Shown: one piece after another, positions 15,893 to 24,871 of the stretch | How positions within the stretch are numbered: position 1 is the stretch's first letter | How the letters are laid out: each line of letters opens with the position of its first letter | Source: an uncultured Clostridium sp. | GTDB lineage: Bacteria > Bacillota > Clostridia > Lachnospirales > Lachnospiraceae | Assembly (NCBI GenBank): GCA_946553025.1 | Contig: CAMNRM010000020.1 | Coordinates: 1-64,000, forward strand | Length of the DNA stretch: 64,000 nucleotides | Direction of reading: 5' to 3' | The notes under the pieces: model-generated | The model's database searches: none | What the model saw: the letters and a program-made list of their open reading frames with translations, nothing else | What the model was told of the DNA's origin: nothing | Position numbers and translations under genes: made by a program

Positions 15893-16849
15893 TTAAAGCC
15901 CTTCAAGGGTGGAAAAAGGCGGCGTATATTCTTCTTTTGCGCTGCTTTTTTCCTGCATAAAACCGTCCGTCAGCCCAAGACGCAGGGCTTCATCGATTAC
16001 TTTCTGATACTCATAGGTGGTAATCCGGCGATTGATTTCGGGGTGGTTTTTGGCCTGGTAAAAGGGGGTGTACTGGCTCATTAAGCTGATTAAAAATCCC
16101 TTTTCAGGCAGGTGGTTTTTTATCCAGTGCAAAAGCTTTATAGAGTCCTCTCTTGCACCGGGAAGAACCATGTGGCGAAGCAGAACTCCCCGTTTAAGCA
16201 GCCCGGTCTGCGGATCGAAAAGGGGTGGTCCGGTCTGTTCAATCATACGAAGAACTGCCCGGGAAGCAACCGAAAAATAATTTTCTGCCTGAGAATAGCG
16301 CTTGGACAAAACAGGGCTGAAATATTTCAGATCAGGCATGTAAATCTGCACCTTATCTTTTAATGCGTCAATGATTTCTGTCCGTTCATAACCGCCGCAG
16401 TTGTAGATCACAGGAATTGTAAGTTCCGGGCGGCTGATCTCCAAGGCACGGACAATGTGGGGAAGAAACTGTGTGGGCGTTACCAGGTTGATATTGTAAG
16501 CTCCCTGCTGCTGGAGGGATAAAAAAACAGCAGACAGTTTTTTGGCAGTGATAACCTTTCCCCGGTGCTCGTGACTGATTGGAAAATTTTGGCAGAAGCA
16601 GCAGCGAAGGGTACATCCGGTAAAAAATACGGTTCCGCTGCCGCCGTTTATGCCGTCGTCTTTTGCAGTTTTGTTTTCTGTGCCGCTGATGCAGGGTTCT
16701 TCCCAGGGATGGAGAGCAGCCCGGGCAGCCGTAAGTTCGTGGGTGCAGCCGCACAAGCCGGTCTGTGCTTTTCGGTTTACCCGGCAAAGCCGCGGACAGA
16801 GGATACATTCTTCATAGAGGGAAAAATCTATGGTCATATCTATGGACAT
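15893..16849 (-). CDS. Radical SAM protein, PFL-activase-like
   Basis: A 318-residue radical SAM enzyme of the pyruvate-formate-lyase-activating-enzyme-related group (COG1313-like). It has an N-terminal Cys motif (CILCPRLCRVNR, with a following GLCGC) and the SAM/[4Fe-4S] motif CTLRCCFC, i.e. Cys-x3-Cys-x2-Cys, within FTGCTLRCCFCQNF. The order is typical of PflA-like proteins of unknown substrate rather than true PflA, which lacks the first motif; there is no pfl gene next to it. The start at 16849 follows an AGGAG at a somewhat long spacing; a Met four codons on is an alternative. It is convergent with the MATE gene (53-bp gap, no clear terminator). Confidence 0.88.
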   Translation of the reverse strand: MSIDMTIDFSLYEECILCPRLCRVNRKAQTGLCGCTHELTAARAALHPWEEPCISGTENKTAKDDGINGGSGTVFFTGCTLRCCFCQNFPISHEHRGKVITAKKLSAVFLSLQQQGAYNINLVTPTQFLPHIVRALEISRPELTIPVIYNCGGYERTEIIDALKDKVQIYMPDLKYFSPVLSKRYSQAENYFSVASRAVLRMIEQTGPPLFDPQTGLLKRGVLLRHMVLPGAREDSIKLLHWIKNHLPEKGFLISLMSQYTPFYQAKNHPEINRRITTYEYQKVIDEALRLGLTDGFMQEKSSAKEEYTPPFSTLEGL

Positions 16850-17167
16850 TCTTATTTTTTCTCCTGTTTTTTATTGTATTGTTTACCGTCTTTTGCTTTT
16901 AGCTTGAGTATAACACAGTCTTATTCGCAGTTAAAGTTTTTTCGGCATGAAAGATTTTGGCGAACCCTATGTGCTGCTGTTTATAGGTTTACGGCAGCGG
17001 TAAAAATCCATGAAAATTACCTTTCTACCCGGAAATTCGGGAATTGACCGAAGGTGATGGGGGTTAAAAAGGTTATAAATCTTGTTCTTTTCCGTATAAC
17101 CTTATAACAGGCATTTGCCGTAACACAACAAAGGCTAAAGTCTATAGACAAAAAACGGAGGGAGTAA
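16850..17167. other. Divergent intergenic region of the radical SAM and LytTR genes
   Basis: 318 bp. On the minus strand TTTAAC (16935-16930), 17 bp, TATACT (16912-16907) with an extended TGT element serves the radical SAM gene. Toward the LytTR gene, GGTTATA (17071-17077) and TATAACC (17095-17101) form an inverted repeat that may be an operator. No gene is seen. Confidence 0.5.
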
Positions 17168-17785
17168 ATGAGAATTGCGCTGTTTTGTACCAGCAGGGAG
17201 TGGCACCAGTATTTTAAGACAGGATTTGCGCTGAGTCAGGAGAGGATAGGGCCGATACAGGTGGATTATTTTACGTCGGAAAGCTGTTTTTGGCGGGCTG
17301 TCCAGGAAACAAGGTATGAATTAATGATTATCTGCAGTCCTTTGCGTTATCGGGCAAACTGGGGGCGTTTTCTTACTTCCATGGAACGTCTGTGGCTGGA
17401 GATGGTGAAAAACAGTGCCTGTCAGGTCTGGGATTTCGACGGAAAAATCATTGCTCTTAAAGAAGAGGAAATCTATTATTTATTCTCTGTACAAAAGGAA
17501 GTGAGTGTTTATGACAAAGATCAAAGCTACAGGATTGGAACGAATATGAAACAGGAGGAAGAGCGTCTTCCTTCTGCTTCTTTTTTTCGTATACACAGAA
17601 ACTGCCTGGTCAACCTTACCCATGTCAAGCAGATGCAGGAGAATTCCTTAATTTTGCGCAACGGGGTAACGCTTTCGGTCAGCAGCCGCAGAAAGAAACA
17701 GGTGAAGGAACGCCTTCTTTTGTTTTGGGGAAGTGAACGTGCGGAAAAAATTTCCAAAAAGGGAAAAGAAAAGGAAGGAAAATAA
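17168..17785 (+). CDS. LytTR-domain transcriptional regulator with degenerate receiver
   Basis: A 205-residue regulator. The C-terminal ~100 residues are a LytTR DNA-binding domain (FFRIHRNCLVNLTHVKQM, VTLSVSSRRKKQVKERL). The N-terminal ~100 residues have the size of a receiver domain but lack the early acidic pair and the phosphorylatable Asp: the strand expected to end in Asp reads YELMIICSP. It is therefore probably not controlled by classical phosphorylation. There is no histidine kinase neighbour. The start at 17168 follows ACGGAGGGAG. LytTR proteins commonly control peptide or wall functions by binding direct repeats; the target here is unknown, although the inverted repeat upstream suggests self-control. 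Confidence 0.85.
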   Translation: MRIALFCTSREWHQYFKTGFALSQERIGPIQVDYFTSESCFWRAVQETRYELMIICSPLRYRANWGRFLTSMERLWLEMVKNSACQVWDFDGKIIALKEEEIYYLFSVQKEVSVYDKDQSYRIGTNMKQEEERLPSASFFRIHRNCLVNLTHVKQMQENSLILRNGVTLSVSSRRKKQVKERLLLFWGSERAEKISKKGKEKEGK

Positions 17786-18057
17786 AAAAATAAGAGAAAA
17801 TAGAAAAATCAGGAAAATAGGAAAACAAAAAGGAAAATACAGGAAATCGACAAAAAATCGACAGGAATTATGGAAAAATTTAGAAAAAAGGTAAGCGTTA
17901 CATAAAAATATCTGGCGAAAAGGAGAAAAAATAAGACGAAAGGGAATCGAAACTTGCAGAAAATAGTCTTTTTTGCTAAGGTGTGCGGGTCGGGCAGCCC
18001 TTCCGCCTGTCCCATGAAATCCCGGTGCAGGTATGGGTGCCGGGAATTCTTTCATGG
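17786..18057 (+). other. Purine-rich 3' region ending in a hairpin
   Basis: After the LytTR stop about 160 nt are nearly all A and G on the plus strand, followed by a C-rich segment and a hairpin. No gene on either strand is supported; the minus-strand frames here are Phe-rich shadows of the purine tract. Confidence 0.5.
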
Positions 18058-18078
18058 TTTTTGCTGATTTTTTGCCGA
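18012..18078 (+). terminator. Terminator after the LytTR gene
   Basis: CCATGAAATCCCGG (18012-18025) pairs with CCGGGA (18040-18045) and TTTCATGG (18050-18057), with a 4-nt bulge, followed by T-rich sequence. Confidence 0.75.
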
Positions 18079-18086
18079 ATTTACCG

Positions 18087-18115
18087 TTGACAAGGCCATT
18101 GCCCTATGCTATAGT
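18087..18115 (+). promoter_or_regulatory. rpsO promoter
   Basis: TTGACA (18087-18092), 17-bp spacer, TATAGT (18110-18115). Confidence 0.8.
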
Positions 18116-18120
18116 TATAC

Positions 18121-18249
18121 GGTGTGAGTCAACGCCACAGCTCAGTTGCGGGCTTCTCCAGCCCCGGCTTGGTTATGGCAGTTTGTTAAGGCAGAAGGCA
18201 TAAAACAGAGCTTATCTGCTGAAAGAAGAATTTTAAGGAGGAAATCATT
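18121..18249 (+). promoter_or_regulatory. rpsO 5' leader, probable S15 autoregulatory RNA
   Basis: A ~125-nt GC-rich leader precedes rpsO, with potential stems (GGGCTTCTCCAGCCCC). S15 represses its own translation through leader structures in many bacteria, so the location and structure suggest the same here. I cannot fold it exactly. Confidence 0.5.
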
Positions 18250-18516
18250 ATGATTTCAAAGGAAAAGAAAGCGGCAATTATTGCTGAGTATGGCAGAAAG
18301 CCAGGCGACACAGGTTCCCCAGAGGTTCAGATAGCGATTTTAACCGCAAGGATTGCAGAATTAACCGAGCATTTAAAGAAGAATGATAAGGATCATCATT
18401 CCCGCCGGGGTCTGCTGATGATGGTAGGTCAAAGACGTGGTCTGCTGAACTATTTAAAGAAAACGGATCTTGAAGGCTACCGTGCATTGATTGAGCGTTT
18501 AGGCATCAGAAAGTAA
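18250..18516 (+). CDS. rpsO: 30S ribosomal protein S15
   Basis: 88 residues, standard length. Conserved S15 motifs are present: [40 protein letters not shown] and the end [12 protein letters not shown]. It binds 16S rRNA at the central-domain three-way junction and organises the small-subunit platform. The start ATG at 18250 follows TTAAGGAGG. It is in the classical rpsO-pnp pair, separated by 59 bp that include a perfect 9-bp hairpin. Confidence 0.98.
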   Translation: MISKEKKAAIIAEYGRKPGDTGSPEVQIAILTARIAELTEHLKKNDKDHHSRRGLLMMVGQRRGLLNYLKKTDLEGYRALIERLGIRK

Positions 18517-18526
18517 TTTACCGGAA

Positions 18527-18547
18527 GGGTGGAGGTTTCCTCCACCC
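18527..18547 (+). terminator. rpsO-pnp intercistronic hairpin
   Basis: GGGTGGAGG and CCTCCACCC form a perfect 9-bp stem with a TTT loop (18527-18547). The following T-run is poor, so it may be a leaky attenuator or an RNase processing site controlling pnp, as known for the enteric rpsO-pnp spacer. Confidence 0.7.
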
Positions 18548-18575
18548 TATTGTGATGTTTTCAAGGAGAAAAAGA

Positions 18576-20687
18576 ATGGCAAAAGAGTATAAAACTTATT
18601 CTATGGAACTGGCCGGGAGAACCCTTCGCGTGGATATCGGCCGGGTAGCTGCCCAGGCAAACGGGGCAGTGCTGATGCATTATGGGGAAACCGTGCTTCT
18701 GGCTACGGCTACCGCCTCGGAAAAGCCAAGGGACGGTATTGATTTCTTCCCCTTATCGGTTGAATATGAAGAAAAGATGTATGCTGTGGGAAAGATTCCG
18801 GGTGGTTTTAATAAGCGTGAAGGAAAGGCGGCGGAGAATGCCGTGCTGACCTGCCGCGTTATCGACCGTCCGATGCGTCCCTTATTCCCAAAAGATTACC
18901 GCAACGATGTTTTGCTGGACAACCTGGTTCTGTGCGTGGATCAGGATGCGTCACCGGAACTTTTAGCGATGTTGGGGTCTTCCCTTGCAACATCCATTTC
19001 CGATATTCCGTTTGACGGGCCGTGCGCGGCAACCCAGATGGGAATCATTGACGGAAAGCTGATGGTCAACCCGACCAATGCGCAGAAGCAGGCATCCGAT
19101 CTTGCCCTCACGGTAGCTTCCACCCGTGAAAAGGTGATTATGATTGAAGCCGGGGCAAATGAGGTTGCCGAGGATGTGATGATTGAAGCGATTTACCAGG
19201 CGCATGAGGTAAATCAGACCATCATTGCTTTCTTTGATAAGATTATTGCCGAGTGCGGTAAGGAAAAGCACGAGTATGAATCTTATGCGGTTCCGGAGGA
19301 GTTATTTGCCCGGATTAAAGAACTGGTTCCGCCGGAAGAGATGGAAGAAGCGGTGTTTACCGATGAAAAGCAGAAGAGGGAAGAGAATATTTCCCGGATT
19401 ACCGAGAAGTTAGAAGAAGCCTTTGCCGAAGACGAGGAAGCTCTTTTAATGCTTGGCGACGCGATTTACCAGTATGAAAAGAAAACCGTGCGCAAGATGA
19501 TTTTAAAAGACCACAAGCGTCCGGACGGCCGTCAGATTACCGAGATCCGCCCATTGGCAGCAGAGGTTGATATCCTGCCCCGGGTTCACGGCTCCGGCAT
19601 GTTTACCCGCGGACAGACCCAGATCTTAAATATCTGTACGCTGGCGCCGATGTCCGAAGTGCAGAAGATTGACGGGCTGAATGAATATGTTACCGAAAAG
19701 CGCTATATGCACCACTACAACTTCCCGGGCTATTCCGTAGGCGAAGCAAGGGCAAGCCGGGGACCGGGACGACGGGAAATCGGTCATGGTGCATTGGCTG
19801 AGAGAGCACTTCTTCCGGTGCTTCCTTCGATTGAGGACTTCCCGTATGCGATCCGCACCGTTTCGGAAACCATGGAGTCAAACGGTTCGACCTCCCAGGC
19901 TTCGGTTTGCGCCTCCTCGCTGTCTTTGATGGCGGCAGGTGTTCCGATTAAAGATATGGTTGCGGGAATTTCCTGCGGTCTGGTTACAGGAGAAACCGAC
20001 GACGATTATCTGGTGCTCACCGATATCCAGGGACTGGAAGACTTCTTTGGCGATATGGACTTTAAGGTGGCCGGAACACACAAGGGTATTACGGCTATTC
20101 AGATGGATATTAAGATTCACGGGCTTACCCGTCCTATCGTAGAAGAGGCCATTGCCCGGACGAGGGAAGCCAGAATGTATATTATGGATCAGATTATGGC
20201 TCCTGCAATCGCCGAGCCGAGAAAAGAACTGAGCAAATATGCGCCGAAGATTGAAACCATCACCATTGATCCGATGAAAATCGGCGATGTTGTGGGCAAG
20301 CAGGGCAAGGTGATCAATAAGATTATCGAAGAAACCGGCGTGAAGATTGATATCAGCGATGACGGTATCGTATCCGTCTGCGGTACGGATGCCGGGATGA
20401 TTAAGAAGGCGATTAAGATTATCGAGAGCATTGTAACGGAGATTGAAGCCGGGATGATTCTTACCGGTACGGTTGTGCGCCTGATGAATTTCGGGGCTTT
20501 TGTACAGCTTGCACCGAACAAGGACGGAATGATTCATATTTCCAAACTTTCCGATAAGCGGGTAGCTAAGGTTGAGGATGTTGTTAATATCGGCGACGAA
20601 GTTACGGTAAAGGTTATTGAAGTAGATAAGATGGGCAGGATTAATTTAAGCATGAAGCCCGGAGATCTGCAGGGGGCAGGGAAATAG
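18576..20687 (+). CDS. pnp: Polyribonucleotide nucleotidyltransferase (PNPase)
   Basis: 703 residues, the usual length. It performs 3'-5' phosphorolysis of RNA as a homotrimer. Two RNase PH-like domains are recognisable (GEGKAAENAVLTCRVIDRPMRPLFP in the first; second from ~residue 320 with GSGMFTRGQTQ), then a KH domain (GKQGKVINKIIEETGVKIDI, ~560-615) and an S1 domain (GTVVRLMNFGAFVQLAPNKDGMIHIS, ~625-695). The start at 18576 follows CAAGGAG; an upstream ATG (18552) would add eight residues without support. Downstream lies a clear terminator. Confidence 0.98.
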   Translation: MAKEYKTYSMELAGRTLRVDIGRVAAQANGAVLMHYGETVLLATATASEKPRDGIDFFPLSVEYEEKMYAVGKIPGGFNKREGKAAENAVLTCRVIDRPMRPLFPKDYRNDVLLDNLVLCVDQDASPELLAMLGSSLATSISDIPFDGPCAATQMGIIDGKLMVNPTNAQKQASDLALTVASTREKVIMIEAGANEVAEDVMIEAIYQAHEVNQTIIAFFDKIIAECGKEKHEYESYAVPEELFARIKELVPPEEMEEAVFTDEKQKREENISRITEKLEEAFAEDEEALLMLGDAIYQYEKKTVRKMILKDHKRPDGRQITEIRPLAAEVDILPRVHGSGMFTRGQTQILNICTLAPMSEVQKIDGLNEYVTEKRYMHHYNFPGYSVGEARASRGPGRREIGHGALAERALLPVLPSIEDFPYAIRTVSETMESNGSTSQASVCASSLSLMAAGVPIKDMVAGISCGLVTGETDDDYLVLTDIQGLEDFFGDMDFKVAGTHKGITAIQMDIKIHGLTRPIVEEAIARTREARMYIMDQIMAPAIAEPRKELSKYAPKIETITIDPMKIGDVVGKQGKVINKIIEETGVKIDISDDGIVSVCGTDAGMIKKAIKIIESIVTEIEAGMILTGTVVRLMNFGAFVQLAPNKDGMIHISKLSDKRVAKVEDVVNIGDEVTVKVIEVDKMGRINLSMKPGDLQGAGK

Positions 20688-20749
20688 GCGGTGTTGCTGT
20701 TTTGCAGAAGGCAGGACAGACAGAAACACAGTCATAGGATGATAATGAT

Positions 20750-20784
20750 AAAGCTTCGCTGGTTTTGCTGGCGGAGCTTTTTTC
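20750..20784 (+). terminator. Terminator after pnp
   Basis: AAGCTTCGC and GCGGAGCTT form a stem (one G-T pair) with an 11-nt loop, followed by TTTTTT. The remaining ~200 nt up to the next gene hold only a promoter. Confidence 0.8.
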
Positions 20785-20904
20785 GGGAAAGATAAATAAT
20801 GCCGTGCCGGGATGACCATGGATGAACACACAAAAACCGTAATGAATGTTAATAGGGCTGCTGAATGTTGTAAGAAAGTTGTAAAAGCTGTACAGAAAGA
20901 AGTG

Positions 20905-20913
20905 TGCTATAAT
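20905..20913 (+). promoter_or_regulatory. Extended -10 promoter of the M14 peptidase gene
   Basis: TGCTATAAT is a perfect extended -10 element ~80 bp upstream of the start; no good -35 is seen at 17 bp. Confidence 0.5.
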
Positions 20914-20991
20914 TTTAGGATATCAGGGTCAAAACGTGTAAAACAATCGGACAGCAAAACGCACGGAAAACAGTGATGCAGGAGGACGAAG

Positions 20992-22557
20992 ATGAGAGAA
21001 TATTATCGATGGACTGCGCTTTTTGGAGCGGCAGTATTGACATTATCAAACCCGGTACAGGCTTTGGCAGACGAAATATCCCAGGGGGGTTCAACGATAG
21101 AAACAGCAGTTACGGTTCCCACATTGCCGATAGGGGAAGAGGTACAGACGGTGGTTGTTCCCGGAGGGCAGACCGGCAGCGGTCTTAACGGAACGGGTAC
21201 AGTGGTTGTCGCTCCCCAGACCCAGCCGCAGCTTCCCGGGAATGCCGACTTATCCGAAGCCGGAAATACGGTTGATGCAGGAACGGGAACGGTGAATCCG
21301 GGAGCAGCTTCAGAAGGGACCGGAACGGCTGCAGTTAATCCGGGGACTGCTGCGGGAAATCCCGGCACAACCGGAAATACAGGTACAACCGGAAATACAG
21401 CCACAACAACCAGCAAGGATTATTCCCGCGGGCCAGGGTATGTCGTGGAAGAGGAGCCGGTACAGGAGCCGGTACAGGAGCCTGCTGCGTCGGAAAATGC
21501 CGGGGCTGATGTTCTTCCTATTCCTAATCCGGTGCAGGTTCTGCCCTCACAGCCCATCCGCGGGATTATGGCGCAGGACGGTTCGGTTGCGCTGGCGGAT
21601 GTGATCAACTCGATTGTACAGGTGACGGACAAATACAGTTATGATCAGATGGTCTTGGATATGAGCCTGTTAAAGGTTCGCTACGGAGATAAGATACATA
21701 TTCGGGAGATGGGAGAATCTCTGGATAACCGCAAGATTTATGACTGCATTATCGGCAATGTGAACGCGCCTAAGCATCTCTTAATCCAAGCCGGGATTCA
21801 TGCAAGGGAATATATCAATCCCTTAATGCTGATGCAGCAGATGGAACTGATTCTGGCCAATTATGATACGGGAACTTTTCATAACATGCCGTTAAGTGAG
21901 ATGTTTAATTATGTTGCCGTGCATTTTGTGCCGATGACGAACCCGGACGGAATTTCCATCAGCCAGTTTGGTCCGGATGCCATCCGCTCGCAGCAGCTTC
22001 GGGATCAGATTAATCAGTGTTATTTTTCGGATTTAGCCAGGGGGAAGGCGGGGTTGAATACCGCTTCGTATTACAGCCGCTGGAAAGCCAATGCCCGGGG
22101 TGTGGACCTGAACTTAAATTTTGACGCCCTCTGGGAAGAGATCGGGGCGGGTATGCCTTCTTCTGACGGATTCAGGGGAGAAATGCCGGCATCTGAGCCG
22201 GAAACCCAGGCTATGGTTAATTTATACAATAATCCGGATTATCCATGGGCGGCTGTCCTTCATTATCATTCTATGGGTAATGTTATTTACTGGGATATTC
22301 GGGGAAACAAGGTGCAGGCTGAGTCTAGGGAGCTTGCACAGCTTATGTCGAATGTGACCGGCGGTTATCGGGTACTTCCCTCGACCGGGGGCGGCGGCTA
22401 TAAAGACTGGATTCAGTTAAGCGAACGTCCTGTTCCCAGTGTTACCTTGGAAACCGGAAGCGTGTCCTGTCCGATTCCTGTGACCTACTACAACGGAATC
22501 TGGACACAGAACTGCCTGACCTGGGCCTGGGCGATGGAATGGATTGCCATGCACTAA
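20992..22557 (+). CDS. Secreted M14-family zinc carboxypeptidase
   Basis: 521 residues. An N-terminal signal peptide (ending near ALADE, residue ~27) is followed by a ~170-residue low-complexity linker rich in Gly, Thr, Pro, Asn with short repeats (NPGTAAGNPGTTGNTGTTGNT; EPVQEPVQEP). The M14 catalytic domain (~205-521) has the zinc ligands HARE (His270, Glu273), a downstream HYH (His424/426) and the catalytic Glu487 in LETG. Bacterial relatives cleave gamma-D-Glu-diamino acid bonds of muropeptides, so a wall-remodelling role is plausible. The start at 20992 follows GGAGGACGAAG. It is a single-gene unit between the pnp terminator and a new promoter at 22571. Confidence 0.9.
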   Translation: MREYYRWTALFGAAVLTLSNPVQALADEISQGGSTIETAVTVPTLPIGEEVQTVVVPGGQTGSGLNGTGTVVVAPQTQPQLPGNADLSEAGNTVDAGTGTVNPGAASEGTGTAAVNPGTAAGNPGTTGNTGTTGNTATTTSKDYSRGPGYVVEEEPVQEPVQEPAASENAGADVLPIPNPVQVLPSQPIRGIMAQDGSVALADVINSIVQVTDKYSYDQMVLDMSLLKVRYGDKIHIREMGESLDNRKIYDCIIGNVNAPKHLLIQAGIHAREYINPLMLMQQMELILANYDTGTFHNMPLSEMFNYVAVHFVPMTNPDGISISQFGPDAIRSQQLRDQINQCYFSDLARGKAGLNTASYYSRWKANARGVDLNLNFDALWEEIGAGMPSSDGFRGEMPASEPETQAMVNLYNNPDYPWAAVLHYHSMGNVIYWDIRGNKVQAESRELAQLMSNVTGGYRVLPSTGGGGYKDWIQLSERPVPSVTLETGSVSCPIPVTYYNGIWTQNCLTWAWAMEWIAMH

Positions 22558-22570
22558 AAAGAACACTGTA

Positions 22571-22599
22571 TTGACAAAGTGGTTAAAAATGGATAAGAT
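22571..22599 (+). promoter_or_regulatory. Promoter of the c-di-GMP response regulator gene
   Basis: TTGACA (22571-22576), 17-bp spacer, TAAGAT (22594-22599). Confidence 0.65.
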
Positions 22600-22696
22600 G
22601 GAATTAGCAAAAACAGCGGTGAGGTATGCAGAGCTTATTACTGCTGTGCAAACATTTTAGTGTTGACAAATTGTAAAGGTGGAGTGGGGAGTATTC

Positions 22697-24838
22697 ATGA
22701 ATGATGGTATAAGAGAAAAGATCCTGGTCGTGGATGACGCAGAGATTAACCGTGCGATTTTGGATGAATTGTTTTGCCGTGAGTATGATATTCTGGAAGC
22801 AGAAAACGGGCTGGAGGCAATTAAGCAGATTGAGGCTGTAAATGGTGAACTGGCGGCGCTTCTCCTGGATATTGTTATGCCGGAGATGGATGGTTTTGGC
22901 GTGCTTAAGTATCTGTCGGAAAAGCAGCTGATACAGCAGATTCCGGTGTTCTTAATTACTGCGGAAACTTCTTCGGAGATTGCCATGCAGGGTTATGAGG
23001 GCGGTGTGGTCGATGTTATTACCAAACCGATTGTTTCGCCGGCCCTGGTAAGAAAAAGGGTAAATAATGCCATTGAATTGTACCGCAGCAGACGAAACCT
23101 CTCTGCCCTGGTGGAAAAACATGTTAAGACGATAAGAGAACAGTCGGAGCAGCTCAAGCGGACGAACGTTTCCATTATCGATATGCTCAGTTCCGTTATC
23201 GAATTCCGCAGCGGCGAGTCCGGGCAGCATGTGCGCCGAATCCGTCATGCCACACAGATTCTTCTGACCAGGATGCAGAAAACCGTGCCCCAGTACCGGA
23301 TTACGGATGATGAGATTGATTTTATTTCCAATGCGGCAGCCATGCACGATATCGGAAAGATTTCGGTTCCTGACTATGTATTAAATAAACCCGGGCGGCT
23401 GACGAAAGAAGAATTTGAACAGATGAAAAAGCACACCGTCTATGGCTGCGGCATTCTGGAGATGATTCCCTTCTTTAAGGGGGAAAAGATTTTCAGCTAC
23501 AGCTATGATATCTGCCGGCACCATCATGAGCGCTGGGACGGGCGGGGTTATCCCGACGGGCTTAAAGGCGACGAGATCTCTATCGGTGCTCAGGTGGTTT
23601 CCATTGCCGATGTTTACGATGCACTGGTCAGTGAGCGTGTCTATAAAAAGGCATTTTCCCGGGAAAAAGCAAGGGATATGATTGCCGGCGGCGAGTGCGG
23701 TTGCTTTAATCCTCTGCTGGTGCAGGAGTTTTTAAAGATTGAACCTGAACTTTACGAAACCATGTATAAGGAAAATGAAGCGGTAAAGGATAACGATGAG
23801 CGCATAGCGTGGATGAGGAAGGCACCGATAGAAGAGAATGAAACCAAGCTTTCCGAGAGGACGATCCAGCTTCTGGAGATGGAGCGCAAAAAGTATCAGA
23901 TCCTTTCCGAACTGAGCGGCGAACTGCTGTTCGACTTCCGCAGGCAGACGGATGCCGTGGACTTAAATGAACGCTTTGTTAAATTGTTTGGCGGAAGCTG
24001 CCAGGTACTTCATGCAGCGGATTATTTCCGGCACTGTGATTTAATGAAAGAAGAAGATAAAAAGCTTCTGCTTGAGGATTTATCGAAGATGACCAGGGAA
24101 AATTCACGCTATGAAGGTGAATTTTTAATGAAGACCAAGAGCGGAAGATGGGAATGGTTCAGTCTGATTTTCCATGGACTATGGGGAACTGCAGAGGATG
24201 AATGTGCAGGTTATATCGGAAAGATGACCAGCATCCACGACTTAAAGGAAGAGGCAAACCAGTGGAAGAAGCGGGCTATGCACGACTATCTGACCGGGCT
24301 GTTTAACCGACAGGCATTAGAATCCAGGGTTCACGAGATGCTGACCCTGCCGGAAACCGAGAGTTTTACCCTGTTTTTTATCGATGTAGATAATTTTAAG
24401 CTGGTGAATGACTTAAAAGGCCATCTGATGGGCGATTTGCTGCTGAAGGATATTTCCGTACAGCTTCAGAAGATGCTTCGAAGTACGGATATGGTTGCCC
24501 GTTTAGGCGGCGATGAGTTTGCGATTCTTTTACAGGGAATGGAGGACGTGGAATCCATCAAGCGCAAGGCGCAGGATATCTGTCAGTATTTTATCAGTGA
24601 AAAATTAAAGAAATACGGAGATAATATCTCCTGCAGTATCGGTATTTCCTGTTATCCGCAGAACGGAGAGGATTATAAGCTGCTTTTGGATAAGGCAGAC
24701 AAGGCTCTCTATATGGCAAAGAACCAGGGAAAGAGCCAGTATGTCTTTTATAATGAAAGCCAGATGGAAAATATTTCGTATTCAACCGTGCTGTCCCAGG
24801 TAGAATCGGACACCAACGATAAGGAACAGCCTGAATAG
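22697..24838 (+). CDS. Response regulator with REC, HD-GYP, PAS and GGDEF domains
   Basis: A 713-residue cyclic-di-GMP turnover protein with both opposing activities. REC (1-125) has the phosphoacceptor Asp58 (LLDIVMPEMDG) and the KP motif TKPI. A coiled linker leads to an HD-GYP phosphodiesterase domain (~155-345) with HDIGK (His217, Asp218) and HHERWDGRGYPDG. A PAS-like domain follows (~395-535). The C-terminal GGDEF cyclase (~540-700) has an intact GGDEF (604-608) and an RSTD inhibitory I-site (595-598) five residues before it. The start at 22697 follows GGGGAG; the GTG at 22679 would add six residues. No partner kinase is adjacent. A c-di-GMP switch controlled by phosphorylation and a PAS ligand is inferred. 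Confidence 0.92.
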   Translation: MNDGIREKILVVDDAEINRAILDELFCREYDILEAENGLEAIKQIEAVNGELAALLLDIVMPEMDGFGVLKYLSEKQLIQQIPVFLITAETSSEIAMQGYEGGVVDVITKPIVSPALVRKRVNNAIELYRSRRNLSALVEKHVKTIREQSEQLKRTNVSIIDMLSSVIEFRSGESGQHVRRIRHATQILLTRMQKTVPQYRITDDEIDFISNAAAMHDIGKISVPDYVLNKPGRLTKEEFEQMKKHTVYGCGILEMIPFFKGEKIFSYSYDICRHHHERWDGRGYPDGLKGDEISIGAQVVSIADVYDALVSERVYKKAFSREKARDMIAGGECGCFNPLLVQEFLKIEPELYETMYKENEAVKDNDERIAWMRKAPIEENETKLSERTIQLLEMERKKYQILSELSGELLFDFRRQTDAVDLNERFVKLFGGSCQVLHAADYFRHCDLMKEEDKKLLLEDLSKMTRENSRYEGEFLMKTKSGRWEWFSLIFHGLWGTAEDECAGYIGKMTSIHDLKEEANQWKKRAMHDYLTGLFNRQALESRVHEMLTLPETESFTLFFIDVDNFKLVNDLKGHLMGDLLLKDISVQLQKMLRSTDMVARLGGDEFAILLQGMEDVESIKRKAQDICQYFISEKLKKYGDNISCSIGISCYPQNGEDYKLLLDKADKALYMAKNQGKSQYVFYNESQMENISYSTVLSQVESDTNDKEQPE

Positions 24839-24871
24839 AGAAAGCGAAGAAAATAATGAGGAGAAGAAGCG

